Part shown: in pieces, positions 8,585-18,171 of the stretch | Numbering within the stretch: position 1 is the first letter of the stretch | Layout: each line of letters begins with the position of its first letter | Source of the DNA: Bacteroidia bacterium | GTDB lineage: Bacteria; Bacteroidota; Bacteroidia; Flavobacteriales; Flavobacteriaceae | NCBI GenBank assembly: GCA_030425285.1 | Contig: JAUIAY010000003.1 | Span: 124,001 to 188,000, forward strand | DNA length: 64,000 nt | Reading direction: 5' to 3' | Translations under genes and position numbers: made by a program | Notes under the pieces: generated by a model | What the model was told of the DNA's origin: nothing | The model's input: the letters and a program-made list of their open reading frames with translations, nothing else | The model's database searches: none

Positions 8585-10786
8585 CTAATTTGCTACTTCA
8601 CTAATAAATTTAATACGATACAAACGAAGTTCCTCATCGTCATAATCACCATCAAACTCTTCAATGGCGTCATCAATTTTATCGGTTTCAGATTCCATAA
8701 AATAGTCATGGATTTCTTCTTGCTGATCTTCATCCAAAATATCTTGAATCCAATAATCAATATTCAATTTAGTACCCGAATAGACTATAGCTTCCATCTC
8801 CTTGATGAAGTCAGGCATTTCCATACCTTTTGCAGAAGCAATATCATCTAATGGTAACTTTCTATCTATATTTTGAATGATATATAATTTTAACGCCGAG
8901 TTAGAACCTGTAGATTTAACAATCATATCATCAGGTCGTTCAATGTCATTATCTTCGACATAACGAGCAATAAGTTCAATAAAATCCTTACCATATTTTT
9001 TGGCTTTACCATCACCAACACCATGTACATTGCTTAACTCATCAAGGGTGATGGGATATTTTAATGCCATGTCCTCCAATGAAGGATCCTGAAAAATCAC
9101 AAATGGCGGGACACCTAATTTTTTAGCATTCCGTTTACGCAAATCCTTAAGCATATTCATGAGTGCCTCATCAGCAACACCACCACCGCCTTTTGAAGCC
9201 GTAACTATGGCATCGTCTGCTTCACTATCAAAAACGTGATCTTCGGTCATCATAAAACTAGTGGGATTGTCCAAATATTGCGTTCCTTCTGGTGTCAATT
9301 TGATAACACCATAGGTTTCAATATCCTTTTTCAAATAACCAGCAACTAAAACCTGTCTGATCAAGGCCATCCAATGTTTGTCATCTTTATTTTTTCCTTT
9401 ACCAAAAAACGGTTGTTCATTGGTTTTATGGGATTTTATCATAGCATTTTCCTTGCCTATGAGCACATGTACCAAATCCTTGGATTTATATTTTTCATTG
9501 GTATCCTGGACTGTCTGCAACAATATTACAACTTCGTCCTTGGCTTCATGCTGCTTTTTTGGATTACGCATGTTGTCATCCATATCACCACCTTCGCCTG
9601 TCTCATTATCAAATTCTTCACCGAAGTAGTGTAGAATAAACTTGCGTCTGGACATGGACGTTTCGGCATAAGCCACAACTTCCTGTAATAGAGCATGGCC
9701 AATCTCCTGTTCGGCTACAGGTTTCCCAGACATAAACTTCTCGAGTTTTTCAATATCCTTGTAGCTGTAGAATGCCAGACAATGACCTTCACCACCATCA
9801 CGACCCGCTCTACCTGTTTCCTGATAATAACTTTCTATGCTTTTTGGAATATCATGATGAATAACAAAACGTACATCGGGCTTGTCAATTCCCATTCCAA
9901 AGGCTATGGTTGCCACTACAACATCCACATCCTCCATTAAAAACATATCCTGGTGACTGGCACGAGATTTGGCATCCAACCCAGCATGATAAGGAACGGC
10001 TTTAATACCATTCACCTGAAGTGTTTGCGCCAATTCCTCAACACGCTTTCTGCTTAAGCAATAAACAATTCCCGACTTACCTTCATTTTGTTTGATAAAT
10101 CGGATAATATCGGCATCCACATTTTTTGTTTTGGGTCGTACTTCATAAAACAAATTAGGTCTGTTGAAAGAAGCCTTAAATGTTACAGCATCCGTCATAC
10201 CCAAATTCTTAAGAATGTCTTCTTGCACTTTGGGAGTTGCAGTAGCCGTTAAACCAATCATAGGAATATTGTCACCTATTCGAGCTATGATGTGTCGTAA
10301 ATTTCGGTATTCGGGTCTGAAGTCATGACCCCATTCACTAATGCAATGGGCTTCATCAACTGCCATAAAGGAAATCTTGACCGAGCGTAGAAATTCGACA
10401 TTTTCATCTTTGGTCAACGATTCTGGAGCCACATAAAGCAGCTTGGTAATACCAGAAACTATATCTTTTTTTACTTGTTTTATTTCGGTTTTATTCAACG
10501 AAGAATTAAGGACATGAGCAACACCTTCGTTTTCGGAAACACCCCTAATGGCATCTACTTGGTTTTTCATTAAGGCAATAAGTGGTGAAACAATTATGGC
10601 CGTACCATCCTGCATGAGAGCAGGCAATTGATAACAAAGAGACTTCCCGCCTCCAGTAGGCATAATGACAAAGGTATTTTTACCCGACAATAGTGTTTTG
10701 ACGACTTCCTCTTGTAATCCCTTAAATTTACTGAATCCGAAATATTTTTTTAGTGCACCTTGCAGGTCTTTTTCTATAACAGACAT
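8585..10786 (-). CDS. recQ: ATP-dependent DNA helicase RecQ
   Basis: This is a 733-residue RecQ-family 3'-5' helicase for recombination and replication-fork repair. It has Walker A in MPTGGGKSLCYQLPA (about 42-56), the DEAH box in AVDEAHCISEWGHDFRP, and helicase motif VI in QETGRAGRDG. An RQC winged-helix region follows, then an HRDC domain (about 545-615). About 100 acidic C-terminal residues extend beyond E. coli RecQ. The usual zinc-site cysteines after motif VI are absent: near residues 376-410 the protein reads SMSRRKFILHYFGEEF and then GGDMDDNM where E. coli has a cysteine cluster. The start codon is the first ATG, and the gene stands alone. Confidence 0.95.
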   Translation of the reverse strand: MSVIEKDLQGALKKYFGFSKFKGLQEEVVKTLLSGKNTFVIMPTGGGKSLCYQLPALMQDGTAIIVSPLIALMKNQVDAIRGVSENEGVAHVLNSSLNKTEIKQVKKDIVSGITKLLYVAPESLTKDENVEFLRSVKISFMAVDEAHCISEWGHDFRPEYRNLRHIIARIGDNIPMIGLTATATPKVQEDILKNLGMTDAVTFKASFNRPNLFYEVRPKTKNVDADIIRFIKQNEGKSGIVYCLSRKRVEELAQTLQVNGIKAVPYHAGLDAKSRASHQDMFLMEDVDVVVATIAFGMGIDKPDVRFVIHHDIPKSIESYYQETGRAGRDGGEGHCLAFYSYKDIEKLEKFMSGKPVAEQEIGHALLQEVVAYAETSMSRRKFILHYFGEEFDNETGEGGDMDDNMRNPKKQHEAKDEVVILLQTVQDTNEKYKSKDLVHVLIGKENAMIKSHKTNEQPFFGKGKNKDDKHWMALIRQVLVAGYLKKDIETYGVIKLTPEGTQYLDNPTSFMMTEDHVFDSEADDAIVTASKGGGGVADEALMNMLKDLRKRNAKKLGVPPFVIFQDPSLEDMALKYPITLDELSNVHGVGDGKAKKYGKDFIELIARYVEDNDIERPDDMIVKSTGSNSALKLYIIQNIDRKLPLDDIASAKGMEMPDFIKEMEAIVYSGTKLNIDYWIQDILDEDQQEEIHDYFMESETDKIDDAIEEFDGDYDDEELRLYRIKFISEVAN

Positions 10787-10887
10787 CTACTTTTTAATAT
10801 TAATTATCCAAATCAAATACACCAAAACCAAAAATGCTATTAATTAATTATGTAGTGTATTTAGAGAACTCACATGTATTTTTTTGT

Positions 10888-10895
10888 TAGCTTTG
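10888..10895 (+). promoter_or_regulatory. Candidate -7 promoter box for the kdsD operon
   Basis: TAGCTTTG fits TAnnTTTG exactly and lies about 90 bases before the TTG start of the sugar-phosphate isomerase gene. The -33 element is not convincing, so this is a candidate only. Confidence 0.4.
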
Positions 10896-10986
10896 TAGCT
10901 TTAAAAACTAACCCTTATCAGGTCGTTTGAATTACTTTAAAGATAACAAAATCTTTAAAAGCATCAACCCAAAAAAATAATAAATT

Positions 10987-11952
10987 TTGAACAGTCAAAA
11001 TTCCATTATTGAAATAGCCAAGCAAACCATTGAACTGGAAAGCCAGTCAATTGCTAATCTATCCCATTTAATCAATCAGGATTTTGAAGATTCGGTTTCC
11101 TGCATCTACAACTCCAAAGGCCGTGTCATTATTACAGGCATTGGAAAAAGCGCCATTATAGCCACCAAAATTGTAGCGACCCTTAATTCAACTGGAACAC
11201 CAGCCGTGTTTATGCACGCTGCCGATGCCATCCATGGTGATTTAGGATTGATTTTAGACGACGATGTGGTTATTTGCATTTCAAAGAGTGGTAACACCCC
11301 TGAAATAAAAGTTTTAGTACCTTTAATCAAAAGAGCTAAAAACAAAATGATTGCCATAACCGGTAACCCAGAATCCTTTTTGGGAAAAAATGCTGATTAT
11401 GTCTTGAATACCTTTGTGGAAAAGGAAGCTTGCCCTAATAATTTAGCACCAACTACCAGTACGACGGCACAATTGGTAATGGGTGACGCTCTAGCTGTTT
11501 GCCTGTTGGAATTAAGAGGGTTTTCAAGCAAAGATTTTGCCAAATACCATCCAGGTGGAGCACTAGGAAAAAAATTATACCTACGTGTCAGCGACATGTC
11601 AGATGCCAACGAAAAACCAATAGTATCTCCCGATACAACCATAAAAGATGTTATAGTCGAAATATCAGAGAAAATGTTGGGAGTTACCGCTGTTGTTGAT
11701 GACCAAAAAATTGTTGGTATCATTACCGATGGTGATTTAAGACGTATGCTGAATAAATCGACTGACATTTCCAATTTGTCTGCTAAAGACATTATGGGTT
11801 CCAACCCAAAACGTATTGACTACAATGCTATGGCAGTTGATGCCAAGGAAGAAATGGAATCCTATGGTATTTCACAACTATTGGTAGAAAAAGATGGCCA
11901 TTATGCAGGTGTGGTACACTTACACAATTTAATTAAAGAAGGTATTCTGTAA
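10987..11952 (+). CDS. kdsD: D-arabinose 5-phosphate isomerase (KpsF/GutQ/KdsD family)
   Basis: This 321-residue protein has an N-terminal SIS sugar-isomerase domain (about 35-170) with RVIITGIGKSAIIATKI and ISKSGNTPEI, followed by two CBS domains (about 205-262 and 272-321). That is the standard layout and length of arabinose-5-phosphate isomerase. The enzyme converts ribulose 5-phosphate to arabinose 5-phosphate for Kdo synthesis in lipopolysaccharide. The start is a TTG; no earlier in-frame ATG exists and the next Met is deep in the SIS domain. It overlaps tatC by one base (TAATG) and opens the kdsD-tatC-ahpD-like group, with lptB close behind. Confidence 0.93.
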   Translation: MNSQNSIIEIAKQTIELESQSIANLSHLINQDFEDSVSCIYNSKGRVIITGIGKSAIIATKIVATLNSTGTPAVFMHAADAIHGDLGLILDDDVVICISKSGNTPEIKVLVPLIKRAKNKMIAITGNPESFLGKNADYVLNTFVEKEACPNNLAPTTSTTAQLVMGDALAVCLLELRGFSSKDFAKYHPGGALGKKLYLRVSDMSDANEKPIVSPDTTIKDVIVEISEKMLGVTAVVDDQKIVGIITDGDLRRMLNKSTDISNLSAKDIMGSNPKRIDYNAMAVDAKEEMESYGISQLLVEKDGHYAGVVHLHNLIKEGIL

Positions 11953-12776
11953 TGGCTAAAAAGAATATCAATGAGATGTCGTTCCTCGACCATTTAGAGG
12001 ATTTGCGTTGGCATTTAATACGCGCCTCTCTTGGTATCATGATTGCAGCTGTTGTAGCTTTCCTTTTTAAAAGCTTTATTTTCGACACGATTATTTTGGG
12101 CCCCAAGCAGATGTCCTTTCCAACTTACAAATGGCTATGCAGTGTTTCCAGATTCTTTGGTATTGAAGATACGACCTTTTGTCTGGACGCCTTTCCGTTT
12201 ATTATTCAAAACCGAACTATGGGTGGGCAATTTTCGGCACATATATGGACATCTATTTATGCAGGACTGATTATAGCTTTTCCTTATGTTATTTATCAGT
12301 TTTGGCGTTTTATCAGTCCTGGATTACATGAAAACGAACGCAAACATTCACGAGGTTTTATTATCATCACCTCGTTTTTGTTCTTTTTGGGCGTTCTGTT
12401 TGGCTATTATGTGGTAACACCATTATCCATTAATTTTTTGGGAACCTATACCGTAAGTTCTGAAATTTCCAATGAGATTGATATCAGTTCGTATATAGCT
12501 TTGGTGAGATCCTCATCTTTGGCCTCAGGTTTTATTTTTGAATTGCCCATCGTTATTTACTTTTTGACCAAAATAGGATTGGTTACGCCAAAAACCTTAA
12601 AGAAATATAGAAAGTTTGCATTAGTTATCGTGCTAATTCTATCGGCTATTATCACGCCGCCTGATATTACCAGTCAGATAATTGTGGCCATCCCAATTTT
12701 AGTACTGTATCAAGTAAGTATCTATATTTCTAAAATAGTCGTTAAAAAACAAGAAAAGAATACAAAGCATGTCTGA
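11952..12776 (+). CDS. tatC: Twin-arginine translocase subunit TatC
   Basis: This 274-residue inner-membrane protein has six predicted helices. It opens with MSFLDHLEDLRWHLIRAS, the conserved cytoplasmic N-terminus of TatC that helps read the twin-arginine signal. FRFISPGLHENERKHSRGF and the later ITPPDITSQ are further TatC signatures. It forms the receptor for folded Tat substrates together with TatA/B-like proteins, which are not in this window. The first periplasmic loop is longer than in E. coli TatC, as often seen in Flavobacteriia. The gene overlaps its neighbours on both sides. Confidence 0.95.
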   Translation: MAKKNINEMSFLDHLEDLRWHLIRASLGIMIAAVVAFLFKSFIFDTIILGPKQMSFPTYKWLCSVSRFFGIEDTTFCLDAFPFIIQNRTMGGQFSAHIWTSIYAGLIIAFPYVIYQFWRFISPGLHENERKHSRGFIIITSFLFFLGVLFGYYVVTPLSINFLGTYTVSSEISNEIDISSYIALVRSSSLASGFIFELPIVIYFLTKIGLVTPKTLKKYRKFALVIVLILSAIITPPDITSQIIVAIPILVLYQVSIYISKIVVKKQEKNTKHV

Positions 12777-13116
12777 TATAGTCGAAGAATTCAACACGTA
12801 TCGTTCCAAAATGAACGACAGGATTTTGGCCGATAACAACAAAATCATCAAGCGCATTTTTAATCTGGACACCAATGCCTTTCAAGCTGGTGCCTTGGAT
12901 ATCAAAACCAAAGAATTATTGGGCCTGGTAGCATCAACCGTTTTACGTTGTGATGACTGCATCAAATACCATTTGGAAAGTAGTTTTAAGGAAGGTCTAA
13001 CAAAAGAAGAGGTTGTTGAAGCCTTGAGCATTGCAACCTTGGTTGGTGGCACCATTGTCATTCCGCATTTACGTAGAGCCTATGAGTTTTGGGATGCCTT
13101 GGAACAACAGCGTTAA
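12769..13116 (+). CDS. Carboxymuconolactone decarboxylase/AhpD-like protein
   Basis: This 115-residue helical protein has the AhpD-type redox motif RCDDCIKYHLESSF, with a CxxC pair and a downstream His, and the family block EEVVEALSIATLVGGTIVIP. AhpD-like proteins act as small alkylhydroperoxidases or thiol-disulfide partners; muconolactone decarboxylation is unlikely given the CxxC. Its ATG overlaps the last eight bases of tatC, so translation is coupled. The link between Tat export and this redox protein is a context observation only. Confidence 0.88.
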   Translation: MSDIVEEFNTYRSKMNDRILADNNKIIKRIFNLDTNAFQAGALDIKTKELLGLVASTVLRCDDCIKYHLESSFKEGLTKEEVVEALSIATLVGGTIVIPHLRRAYEFWDALEQQR

Positions 13117-13192
13117 ACTTTTTTTAAATTAAAAACAGAATATCGGTTGGTGTGTTTGATTTTACTATTTTAGCCCTTAACAAAGACAAGCC

Positions 13193-13933
13193 ATGAAACT
13201 AAAAGCAGAGCATTTAATGAAATCCTACAACGGCCGAAAGGTTGTGAAAGATGTATCCCTGGAGGTAAATCAGGGTGAAATTGTGGGGCTTTTAGGACCA
13301 AATGGCGCAGGTAAAACCACCTCGTTTTACATGATTGTGGGACTTATAAAACCCAATGGTGGCACCATCTTTCTGGAAAACACCAATATTACCAAATTTC
13401 CAATGTATAAACGTGCTCAAAGTGGCATAGGCTATTTGGCACAGGAAGCCTCCGTATTTCGTAAGTTGAGTATAGAAGACAACATTTTAAGTGTGTTACA
13501 ATTGACCAAATTAAGCAAAAAGGAACAACACCTAAAAATGGAATCGCTTATTGAGGAATTCAGTTTGGGGCACATCCGTAAGAATCGTGGCGATTTACTA
13601 TCTGGTGGTGAGCGTCGTCGAACAGAAATTGCTCGTGCACTGGCTACCGACCCTAATTTCATTTTATTGGATGAACCTTTTGCAGGTGTCGATCCAGTGG
13701 CTGTTGAAGACATTCAACGTATTGTAGCCCAATTGACCAAAAAAAACATTGGTATCTTGATTACCGATCACAACGTACAGGAAACTTTAGCTATTACCGA
13801 TAGAACGTATTTGATGTTTGAAGGTAGCATTCTTAAAGCAGGAGAACCTGAAGAATTGGCTAATGACGAAATGGTGCGTAAAGTGTATCTGGGTCAGAAT
13901 TTCGAATTGCGTAAGAAAAAAATCCGCGATTGA
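13193..13933 (+). CDS. lptB: LPS export ABC transporter ATPase LptB
   Basis: This 246-residue stand-alone ATPase has Walker [10 protein letters not shown] near residue 37, signature [16 protein letters not shown], and [18 protein letters not shown], the characteristic Walker B and D-loop of LptB. It powers LptFG in extracting lipopolysaccharide from the inner membrane. Its place next to kdsD fits a lipopolysaccharide supply group. The gene ends at the base before the convergent DUF808 gene, leaving no room for a terminator between them. Confidence 0.95.
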   Translation: MKLKAEHLMKSYNGRKVVKDVSLEVNQGEIVGLLGPNGAGKTTSFYMIVGLIKPNGGTIFLENTNITKFPMYKRAQSGIGYLAQEASVFRKLSIEDNILSVLQLTKLSKKEQHLKMESLIEEFSLGHIRKNRGDLLSGGERRRTEIARALATDPNFILLDEPFAGVDPVAVEDIQRIVAQLTKKNIGILITDHNVQETLAITDRTYLMFEGSILKAGEPEELANDEMVRKVYLGQNFELRKKKIRD

Positions 13934-14809
13934 CTACTTCTTGAAACTTTTAATCACAAATTTAACGCCCTTAAAAATAAGGAGCGCTATTAAACCTACT
14001 CCTAAACCAATTACAAAATCACGTAACATACCTGGCCAAGATTCCAATACATGATGTAGGAACTCAATGTTGTGTACAAAAATACCACCTGACACCAACA
14101 ATAAGGCTATAGTACCTATAACTGATAAGCTTTTAATAACCCAAGGCAAAGCTCTTACTAGAAAATTACCAACAGTATAAAGAAAACCTTTATCCTCTTG
14201 GTTCTTGTTCACTAGCCATAAGCCAAAATCATCCATACGCACCAATAAAGCTACAATACCATACACACCAACTGTTGCAATAATGGCCACAATGGAAACC
14301 ACCAATATCTGAAACAGTAATTCCTGATCGACTACCGTACCCAAAGCTATAATGACAATCTCAACAGACAAGATAAAATCTGTTAAAATAGCAGATTTCA
14401 CTTTCTTCTTTTCAATATCAATCACGGTATCTTTAGGCATCGCTGCAGACACTTCAGGATTCGAATCATGTTTATGGGGAACAATAAAATGATAAATTTT
14501 TTCGGCACCTTCAAAGGCCAAATAAATACCACCTATTACCAAAATAACAGTAACCGCTGGCGGTAAAAAGGCACTTAATAAAAAGGCTATAGGCAAGATA
14601 ATCAATTTGTTTAAAAAGGAACCTTTGGTAATGGCCCACAAAACGGGTAATTCACGGGACGACATAAATCCAGATGCTTTTTCAGCATTAACAGCTAGGT
14701 CATCACCAAGGATTCCAGCCGTTTTTTTGGTTGTGAGTTTGCTCATAACCACCACATCATCCATAAGAGCACCAATATCATCTAACAATGCAAAAAAACC
14801 TGAAGCCAT
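13934..14809 (-). CDS. DUF808 (YedI-type) membrane protein
   Basis: This 291-residue protein begins ASGFFALLDDIGALMDDVVV, typical of DUF808, and has about six hydrophobic segments. The block SAILTDFILSVEIVIIALG lies in the middle and ESWPGMLRDFVIGLGVG near the end. The family is widespread in Gram-negative bacteria and has no established function. Its stop codon abuts the stop of lptB exactly, with no intergenic base. It is in the same orientation as pssA, which begins upstream of it, but a 28-base gap separates the two. Confidence 0.88.
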   Translation of the reverse strand: MASGFFALLDDIGALMDDVVVMSKLTTKKTAGILGDDLAVNAEKASGFMSSRELPVLWAITKGSFLNKLIILPIAFLLSAFLPPAVTVILVIGGIYLAFEGAEKIYHFIVPHKHDSNPEVSAAMPKDTVIDIEKKKVKSAILTDFILSVEIVIIALGTVVDQELLFQILVVSIVAIIATVGVYGIVALLVRMDDFGLWLVNKNQEDKGFLYTVGNFLVRALPWVIKSLSVIGTIALLLVSGGIFVHNIEFLHHVLESWPGMLRDFVIGLGVGLIALLIFKGVKFVIKSFKK

Positions 14810-14837
14810 AAATTAAAAATTTGATTACGTTTTTTGA

Positions 14838-15587
14838 TTAAATAATGGTCTTTTGAGAAAACAAAGACAAAATAATATACACTAAAATTATAAGTGGAAT
14901 TGCAGCAAACTGCAAAACAATAAGTAGCACCAAACATAGAATTATAAATAGATAGCGCATAGCATTCGAATTAAAATCCCAAGTCTTAAATTTTAAGGCA
15001 AACAACTTAATGGGAGCATTTAACAAATAGGAACTAATAATAGTTAGCGCTATTAAAAACCAGCTGTTTGTAATCGTAGCATTCATTAAGTCATTGTTCT
15101 GAAATTCCATAATGAGTGGTAATGACATAATCAAAAGTGCGTTGGCTGGTGTAGGAAGTCCTTTAAAATAGGTTTGTTGATCTTCATCAATATTGAATTT
15201 TGCTAACCTATAAGCCGACGCCAAAGGTACCATCAACCCTACTAAACTTATGGGATACCAAGTAACCCCTTCCCAAATCATGTTATTGGTCCAGGATACA
15301 TCGGTCTCTATGAGTGAAGCGCCAACGGCAAGGGTTAATAACTTATATAGCATAAGACCTGGAACTAGACCGCTGGTCACCATATCTGCCAAAGAATCCA
15401 ATTGAACACCCAACTCACTTTGAACCTGTAATTTCCGCGCAGCCAAACCATCAAAAAAATCAAAAAATATGCCTAGAAACACAAAACAGGCTGCTGCCAC
15501 AAACTGATTGGACAATACCATAATAACTGCGATACAACCTGATAATAGATTTAATAAGGTTATCAGGTTAGGAATATGTTTCTTCAT
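14838..15587 (-). CDS. pssA: CDP-diacylglycerol-serine O-phosphatidyltransferase
   Basis: This 249-residue membrane enzyme carries the full CDP-alcohol phosphotransferase signature DG-x2-AR-x8-G-x3-D-x3-D in the block starting FFDGLAARKL (about residues 42-70). About seven hydrophobic helices are visible. The length and the N-terminus KKHIPNLITLLNLLSGC match the integral-membrane type II PssA of Bacillus and Bacteroidota. It makes phosphatidylserine, the precursor of phosphatidylethanolamine. No decarboxylase gene is in the window. Confidence 0.93.
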   Translation of the reverse strand: MKKHIPNLITLLNLLSGCIAVIMVLSNQFVAAACFVFLGIFFDFFDGLAARKLQVQSELGVQLDSLADMVTSGLVPGLMLYKLLTLAVGASLIETDVSWTNNMIWEGVTWYPISLVGLMVPLASAYRLAKFNIDEDQQTYFKGLPTPANALLIMSLPLIMEFQNNDLMNATITNSWFLIALTIISSYLLNAPIKLFALKFKTWDFNSNAMRYLFIILCLVLLIVLQFAAIPLIILVYIILSLFSQKTII

Positions 15588-15709
15588 ATTATTAGTAACG
15601 GGATTGTAAAAATAACAAACTATTTGCGTCTAAAACAAGTATCACGCAATAAGTCTTGGATTTTCAAGTTTATTATATTGAAAAATAATAGCATATTTGC
15701 AAAAAAGAA

Positions 15710-16786
15710 TTGTATTTGAAAGCATTACTAACCACTATACTATTGCTCATATCGGTTTCGGTATGTGGTCAGGCGGTTCGCAAGTATTCCAATGAGTTTC
15801 TAAATATTGGTGTTGATGCAGCAGCATTGGGCATGAGTAATGCTGTTGTAGCCCATTCGGCCGATGTCAATTCTGGTTATTGGAATCCTGCTGGTTTGGT
15901 ACATATTGAGGATAAGCAAATAGCCCTGATGCATTCCAGCTATTTTGCCAATATTGCCAACTACGATTATATTGGCTTTGCCATGCCCATTGATGACAGA
16001 AGTTCTGTGGGTGTATCTATTATCCGTTTTGCGGTTGATGATATCTTGAATACAACCCAATTAATAGACGACCAAGGCAATATCAACTATGATCGTATCA
16101 GTTTATTTTCAACGGCCGATTATGGCGTCACCTTTTCCTATGCACGTACGTTACCATTAGATGGATTAAATTATGGTATCAATGCTAAAGTTATTCGTCG
16201 TATAATTGGTGATTTTGCTTCCTCTTGGGGTTTTGGTTTAGATGCAGCCATTCAATTTGAAACCCGCAACGAATGGAAGTTTGGTATTATGGCACGCGAT
16301 ATCACGACAACCTTTAATGCTTGGGCCATTGATGAGGATGAATTCGCCACCATTCAAGATGCTGTTGAAGGCCAGAATCAAGAATTACCGGAAACTACCG
16401 AAATCACCATCCCTAAACTACAGTTAGGTGTTGCCAAAAAATTCATCATTCGTTATGACTACTCCTTATTGGCAGAATTGGATTTACTGGTTCGTTTTGA
16501 AGAAAATAACGATGTGATTTCAACATCCTTTGCCAGTATCACGCCAGCCTTAGGATTGGAATTCGGCTATCTGGATATGGTATTTCTACGAGCAGGTGTC
16601 GGTAATTTTCAAAATGAATTACAGATAGACAATAGCGAATCGCTATCCTTTCAGCCTAGTATGGGTGTTGGTTTTAAATACAAGGGTATTCAAGTGGACT
16701 ATGCATTTACCGATATTGGTGACCAAAGTGTGGCTATATACTCCAATGTATTTTCTCTAAAACTCGATTTCAGTATTTTTAGATAA
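15710..16786 (+). CDS. PorV/PorQ-like outer-membrane beta-barrel protein (type IX secretion related)
   Basis: This 358-residue protein has a cleavable signal peptide ending near VSVCGQA. It then shows FLNIGVDAAALGMSNAVVAH and SGYWNPAGL, the hallmark start of the PorV/PorQ/FadL-like barrel group of Bacteroidota. The remainder alternates aromatic and polar residues as in an outer-membrane barrel and ends in Phe-Arg. PorV links type IX secretion cargo to attachment. This copy resembles the PorV2 paralogue, whose role is less clear. Translation starts at TTG 15710 or TTG 15716. The Lnb-domain gene follows ten bases later. Confidence 0.82.
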   Translation: MYLKALLTTILLLISVSVCGQAVRKYSNEFLNIGVDAAALGMSNAVVAHSADVNSGYWNPAGLVHIEDKQIALMHSSYFANIANYDYIGFAMPIDDRSSVGVSIIRFAVDDILNTTQLIDDQGNINYDRISLFSTADYGVTFSYARTLPLDGLNYGINAKVIRRIIGDFASSWGFGLDAAIQFETRNEWKFGIMARDITTTFNAWAIDEDEFATIQDAVEGQNQELPETTEITIPKLQLGVAKKFIIRYDYSLLAELDLLVRFEENNDVISTSFASITPALGLEFGYLDMVFLRAGVGNFQNELQIDNSESLSFQPSMGVGFKYKGIQVDYAFTDIGDQSVAIYSNVFSLKLDFSIFR

Positions 16787-16796
16787 ATTAGCCATT

Positions 16797-17957
16797 ATGG
16801 GAATACGGTTGTTTTTCTTGGTGTTTTTGTTTTTTTTGCAAGGCTCTGTTGCCCAAAACTTATCGGAATCATCACAAGTTAGTGTTTTGACAATTGGGCC
16901 TGGCACGTCACTTAATGATGCCTTTGGACACAGTTTATTTCGAATTAAGGATCCGGTTACCCGCTTGGACATAACCTATGACTATGGCCGTTTTCCATTT
17001 GATGAACCAGGCTTTTATTTAAATTTTGCTAGAGGAAAACTCAACTACTCCATTGGCAAAAGTAACTACCGTGATATTAAGGATTTCTATATCTGGCAAA
17101 ACCGAACCATTAAAGAACAAGTGATTAATCTGTCACTTGCAGAAAAGCAAGCTCTTTACAATTTTTTAAAAAACAATTACAAGCCTGAAAACCGCAACTA
17201 TCTGTATGATTTCTTTTATGATAATTGTGCTACCAAGATAAAAGATGTTTTACAAGCCACTGCCGGTCAAATAACATTTCAGGAGCCTCAAGACTTAAAA
17301 CCAGCATCATTTAGAACCCTTATTCAGCAAAATTTGGATTATAACTCTTGGGGTAGTGTGGGTATTGATATCGCATTAGGCTCGGTAATTGACCAAACAG
17401 CCTCGCCTGAAGAGCATTTGTTTTTACCAAAGTATGTACACACCTTTTTTAATCTAGCCTCTATTGATAGTACTTCTAAAAAATTGGTTGCGGAGGAATC
17501 TACTATTTACGAACAGCAACCTTTGTCCAAAAATAACCTTTTTATTGGTAGTCCAATGGTCGTTTTTAGTATGATAGCACTTCTTATAATTTTTATAACT
17601 TTTCGCGATTTTAAACGGCAAGCTCGTAGCCAATATTTAGATGTGATACTATTTCTGACAACTGGAATTATTGGCATCTTTCTGTTACTGTTATGGTTTG
17701 CTACAGACCACACTGCTACAACACAAAATTACAATCTGCTTTGGGCTTTCCCATTAAATATCATAGTTGTTTGGAAGTTAAAATCTCCAAAACCCTGGCT
17801 GATTAAATACCTGAAGTTTTTGGTGATCATGATGTGTTTATTGGTGTTTCATTGGGTAGTTGGCATTCAGGTGTTTGCTTATGCGCTAATACCCCTTTTT
17901 GTGGCAATGATAATTCGGTATGTGTATTTAATACAGTATTTTAAAAATCGTGAATAA
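16797..17957 (+). CDS. DUF4105/Lnb N-terminal periplasmic domain protein
   Basis: This 386-residue protein has a signal peptide (residues 1-19, ending VAQ), then a periplasmic DUF4105 domain, then three or four C-terminal membrane helices (about 245-385). Typical family blocks are SLNDAFGHSLFRIKDP, with a catalytic-type His, and YDFFYDNCATKIKDVL, with a catalytic-type Cys. Related domains are part of the lipoprotein N-acyltransferase Lnb, a papain-like fold. A role in lipoprotein acyl transfer is therefore an inference from the family. It is probably co-transcribed with the PorV-like gene. Confidence 0.85.
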   Translation: MGIRLFFLVFLFFLQGSVAQNLSESSQVSVLTIGPGTSLNDAFGHSLFRIKDPVTRLDITYDYGRFPFDEPGFYLNFARGKLNYSIGKSNYRDIKDFYIWQNRTIKEQVINLSLAEKQALYNFLKNNYKPENRNYLYDFFYDNCATKIKDVLQATAGQITFQEPQDLKPASFRTLIQQNLDYNSWGSVGIDIALGSVIDQTASPEEHLFLPKYVHTFFNLASIDSTSKKLVAEESTIYEQQPLSKNNLFIGSPMVVFSMIALLIIFITFRDFKRQARSQYLDVILFLTTGIIGIFLLLLWFATDHTATTQNYNLLWAFPLNIIVVWKLKSPKPWLIKYLKFLVIMMCLLVFHWVVGIQVFAYALIPLFVAMIIRYVYLIQYFKNRE

Positions 17958-17967
17958 ATTAAAAACG

Positions 17968-18086
17968 CATCCGCTCCCCGCTAGTATTAAAGATATATTT
18001 TAACAAGCAACCGCTCGCCACTTTTGATAATGAGGATAAAGAATTTACCGAAGTGATACGCAGGTGAAGAAAGAGGCGTTTAATCT
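17968..18086. repeat. Degenerate copy of the TIR/hairpin repeat element
   Basis: The stretch contains GCTCCCCGC at the left and GAATTTACCGAAGTGATA followed by GAAGAAAGAGGCGTTT at the right. This is the right-hand half of the long form of the element seen intact at 19829-20044. The left TCAAAC end is missing, so this copy is decayed. It follows the Lnb-domain gene directly. Confidence 0.6.
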
Positions 18087-18097
18087 CCTTCCAGTCT

Positions 18098-18143
18098 ATA
18101 CTCTAGCCTCTAGTGTCTATATTCTAGTCTCTAATCTACCAAC
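18098..18143. repeat. Degenerate 7-bp-periodic array
   Basis: The bases can be laid out in sevens as CTCTAGC, CTCTAGT, GTCTATA, TTCTAGT, CTCTAAT, CTACCAA. The unit drifts but the period holds. It lies downstream of the polyprenyl sugar-phosphotransferase gene, separated from it by the dispersed CTGAGCCTGTCGAAGCA repeat. Confidence 0.55.
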
Positions 18144-18167
18144 TGTCATGCTGAGCCTGTCGAAGCA
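18144..18167. repeat. Dispersed repeat containing CTGAGCCTGTCGAAGCA
   Basis: The core (minus strand TGCTTCGACAGGCTCAG) is a short repeat I recognise from intergenic DNA of many bacterial genomes. It sits four bases after the stop of the sugar-phosphotransferase gene. A decayed relative, ATGAGCCTGTCAAATCA, is at about 20121-20137, downstream of the next gene. Confidence 0.5.
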
Positions 18168-18171
18168 CCAA

